DNA from: Candidatus Atribacter alterifermentans
GTDB lineage: Bacteria; Atribacterota; Atribacteria; Atribacterales; Atribacteraceae
Direction: 5' to 3'
DNA: 5,341 nt
Assembly (NCBI GenBank): GCA_012517635.1
Contig: JAAYUP010000334.1
Location: 1-5,341, forward strand
In this document: positions 4,955-5,341 of the stretch, in pieces
How the letters are laid out: each line of letters starts with the position of its first letter
How positions within the stretch are numbered: the first letter of the stretch is position 1
Program-made: the position numbers and the translations under genes
The notes under the pieces: model-generated
The model's database searches: none
The model's input: the letters and a program-made list of their open reading frames with translations, nothing else
What the model was told of the DNA's origin: nothing

Positions 4955-5341
4955 TTACCCCTTCACTGCACCAAAGGTTAAACCTCTAACAATATATTTC
5001 TGAACCGTCAAGGCAAGGACTGCCGGAGGAACAATTGCTAATAACATTCGAGTAGCCACATACCAGAATTGAATCCCTTGGGTATCTTGCGTACCAGCGA
5101 TAATAACCGTCATCGGTGCAGCTTTGGCGTAAGTCATTATGAAAGCGAATAAAAACTCATTCCAAGCAAAAGAAAAACAGATTATTCCTGCTGAAACCAA
5201 GGCTGGTGCTGCCAACGGCAAAGCCATTCGAAAAAAGGCTTGAAACCGAGAGCAACCATCAACCAAAGCCGATTCTTCAATTTCTTCAGGAAGTTCCTTA
5301 AAAGCATCACGTAATATGAGGACGGCAAAAGGAATAGTAAA
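4955..5341 (-). CDS. Carbohydrate ABC transporter permease (CUT1, MalG-like), C-terminal part
   Basis: The frame is open to the right edge of the window, so the N-terminal half lies beyond it; 128 residues are visible. It carries the EAA loop of ABC importer permeases at about 24-43: ESA, three residues, Gly, nine residues, then MALP, which fits EAA-x3-G-x9-I-x-LP and contacts the ATPase subunit. Two hydrophobic spans follow (about 44-70 and 92-112), and the protein ends in GLTFGAVKG, a tail typical of the MalG-type permease of CUT1 sugar importers. It would form half of the membrane channel taking up oligosaccharides or polyols with a binding protein and an ATPase. The sugar cannot be told. 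The TTG at 5266 lies inside the EAA loop and is not a start. No strong intrinsic terminator follows the stop, and the CDF promoter begins 27 bp further on. Confidence 0.92.
   Translation of the reverse strand, partial: FTIPFAVLILRDAFKELPEEIEESALVDGCSRFQAFFRMALPLAAPALVSAGIICFSFAWNEFLFAFIMTYAKAAPMTVIIAGTQDTQGIQFWYVATRMLLAIVPPAVLALTVQKYIVRGLTFGAVKG

Noticed and set aside
4930..4960. Intrinsic terminator after the ABC permease
   Set aside because: A small GGG/CCC hairpin can be drawn, but there is no U-tract after it and the stem is short.
4955..5266. A complete 103-residue permease starting at TTG 5266
   Set aside because: The same frame continues to the window edge with conserved permease sequence, and the TTG sits inside the EAA loop.

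Overview
The window comes from an AT-rich bacterial chromosome with tightly packed genes. It shows Shine-Dalgarno sites (GGAG, GAGGTG, GGAGGA), near-consensus sigma-70 type promoters, intrinsic terminators, a single-span signal peptidase I, a CUT1 sugar ABC permease and a riboswitch best known from Firmicutes-like anaerobes. That suits a low-GC Firmicute or a deep-branching anaerobic lineage such as Atribacterota, but the sequence alone does not fix the taxon. No transposon, CRISPR array, tRNA, rRNA or clear phage gene is visible.

Left part, + strand (1-2326): a 5'-truncated NAD-dependent epimerase/dehydratase overlaps by 23 nt a complete phosphomannomutase/phosphoglucomutase. The two look translationally linked and probably act on sugar phosphates or nucleotide sugars for surface glycans; the substrates are not determinable here.

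Middle part, + strand (2327-3896): a stand-alone XRE-type HTH plus peptidase S24 repressor (LexA/CI-like) is driven by a near-consensus promoter whose predicted start point falls on the A of the ATG, so its mRNA is probably leaderless. Next is type I signal peptidase LepB, with its own promoter; its best start is 3254, not the upstream ATG at 3239. LepB converges on the next gene, and one long hairpin (3843-3880) sits between them as a likely shared terminator.

Right part, - strand (3884-5341): a cation diffusion facilitator (CDF) metal exporter is preceded by a promoter, a NiCo (czcD-type) riboswitch that starts almost at the predicted +1, an overlapping intrinsic terminator, and then a strong RBS. 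Metal binding should stabilise the aptamer, block the terminator and switch the exporter on. Upstream, on the same strand, is the 3' end of a carbohydrate ABC transporter permease, the last gene of a sugar-uptake cluster that continues beyond the window.

The most informative element is the riboswitch-terminator-exporter unit (3884-4928). It appears to be a member of a known riboswitch class, not a new system, but it assigns a metal-linked role to a CDF protein whose substrate could not be told from the protein alone. The leaderless S24 repressor with TTGATA elements around its promoter is the second point worth checking.
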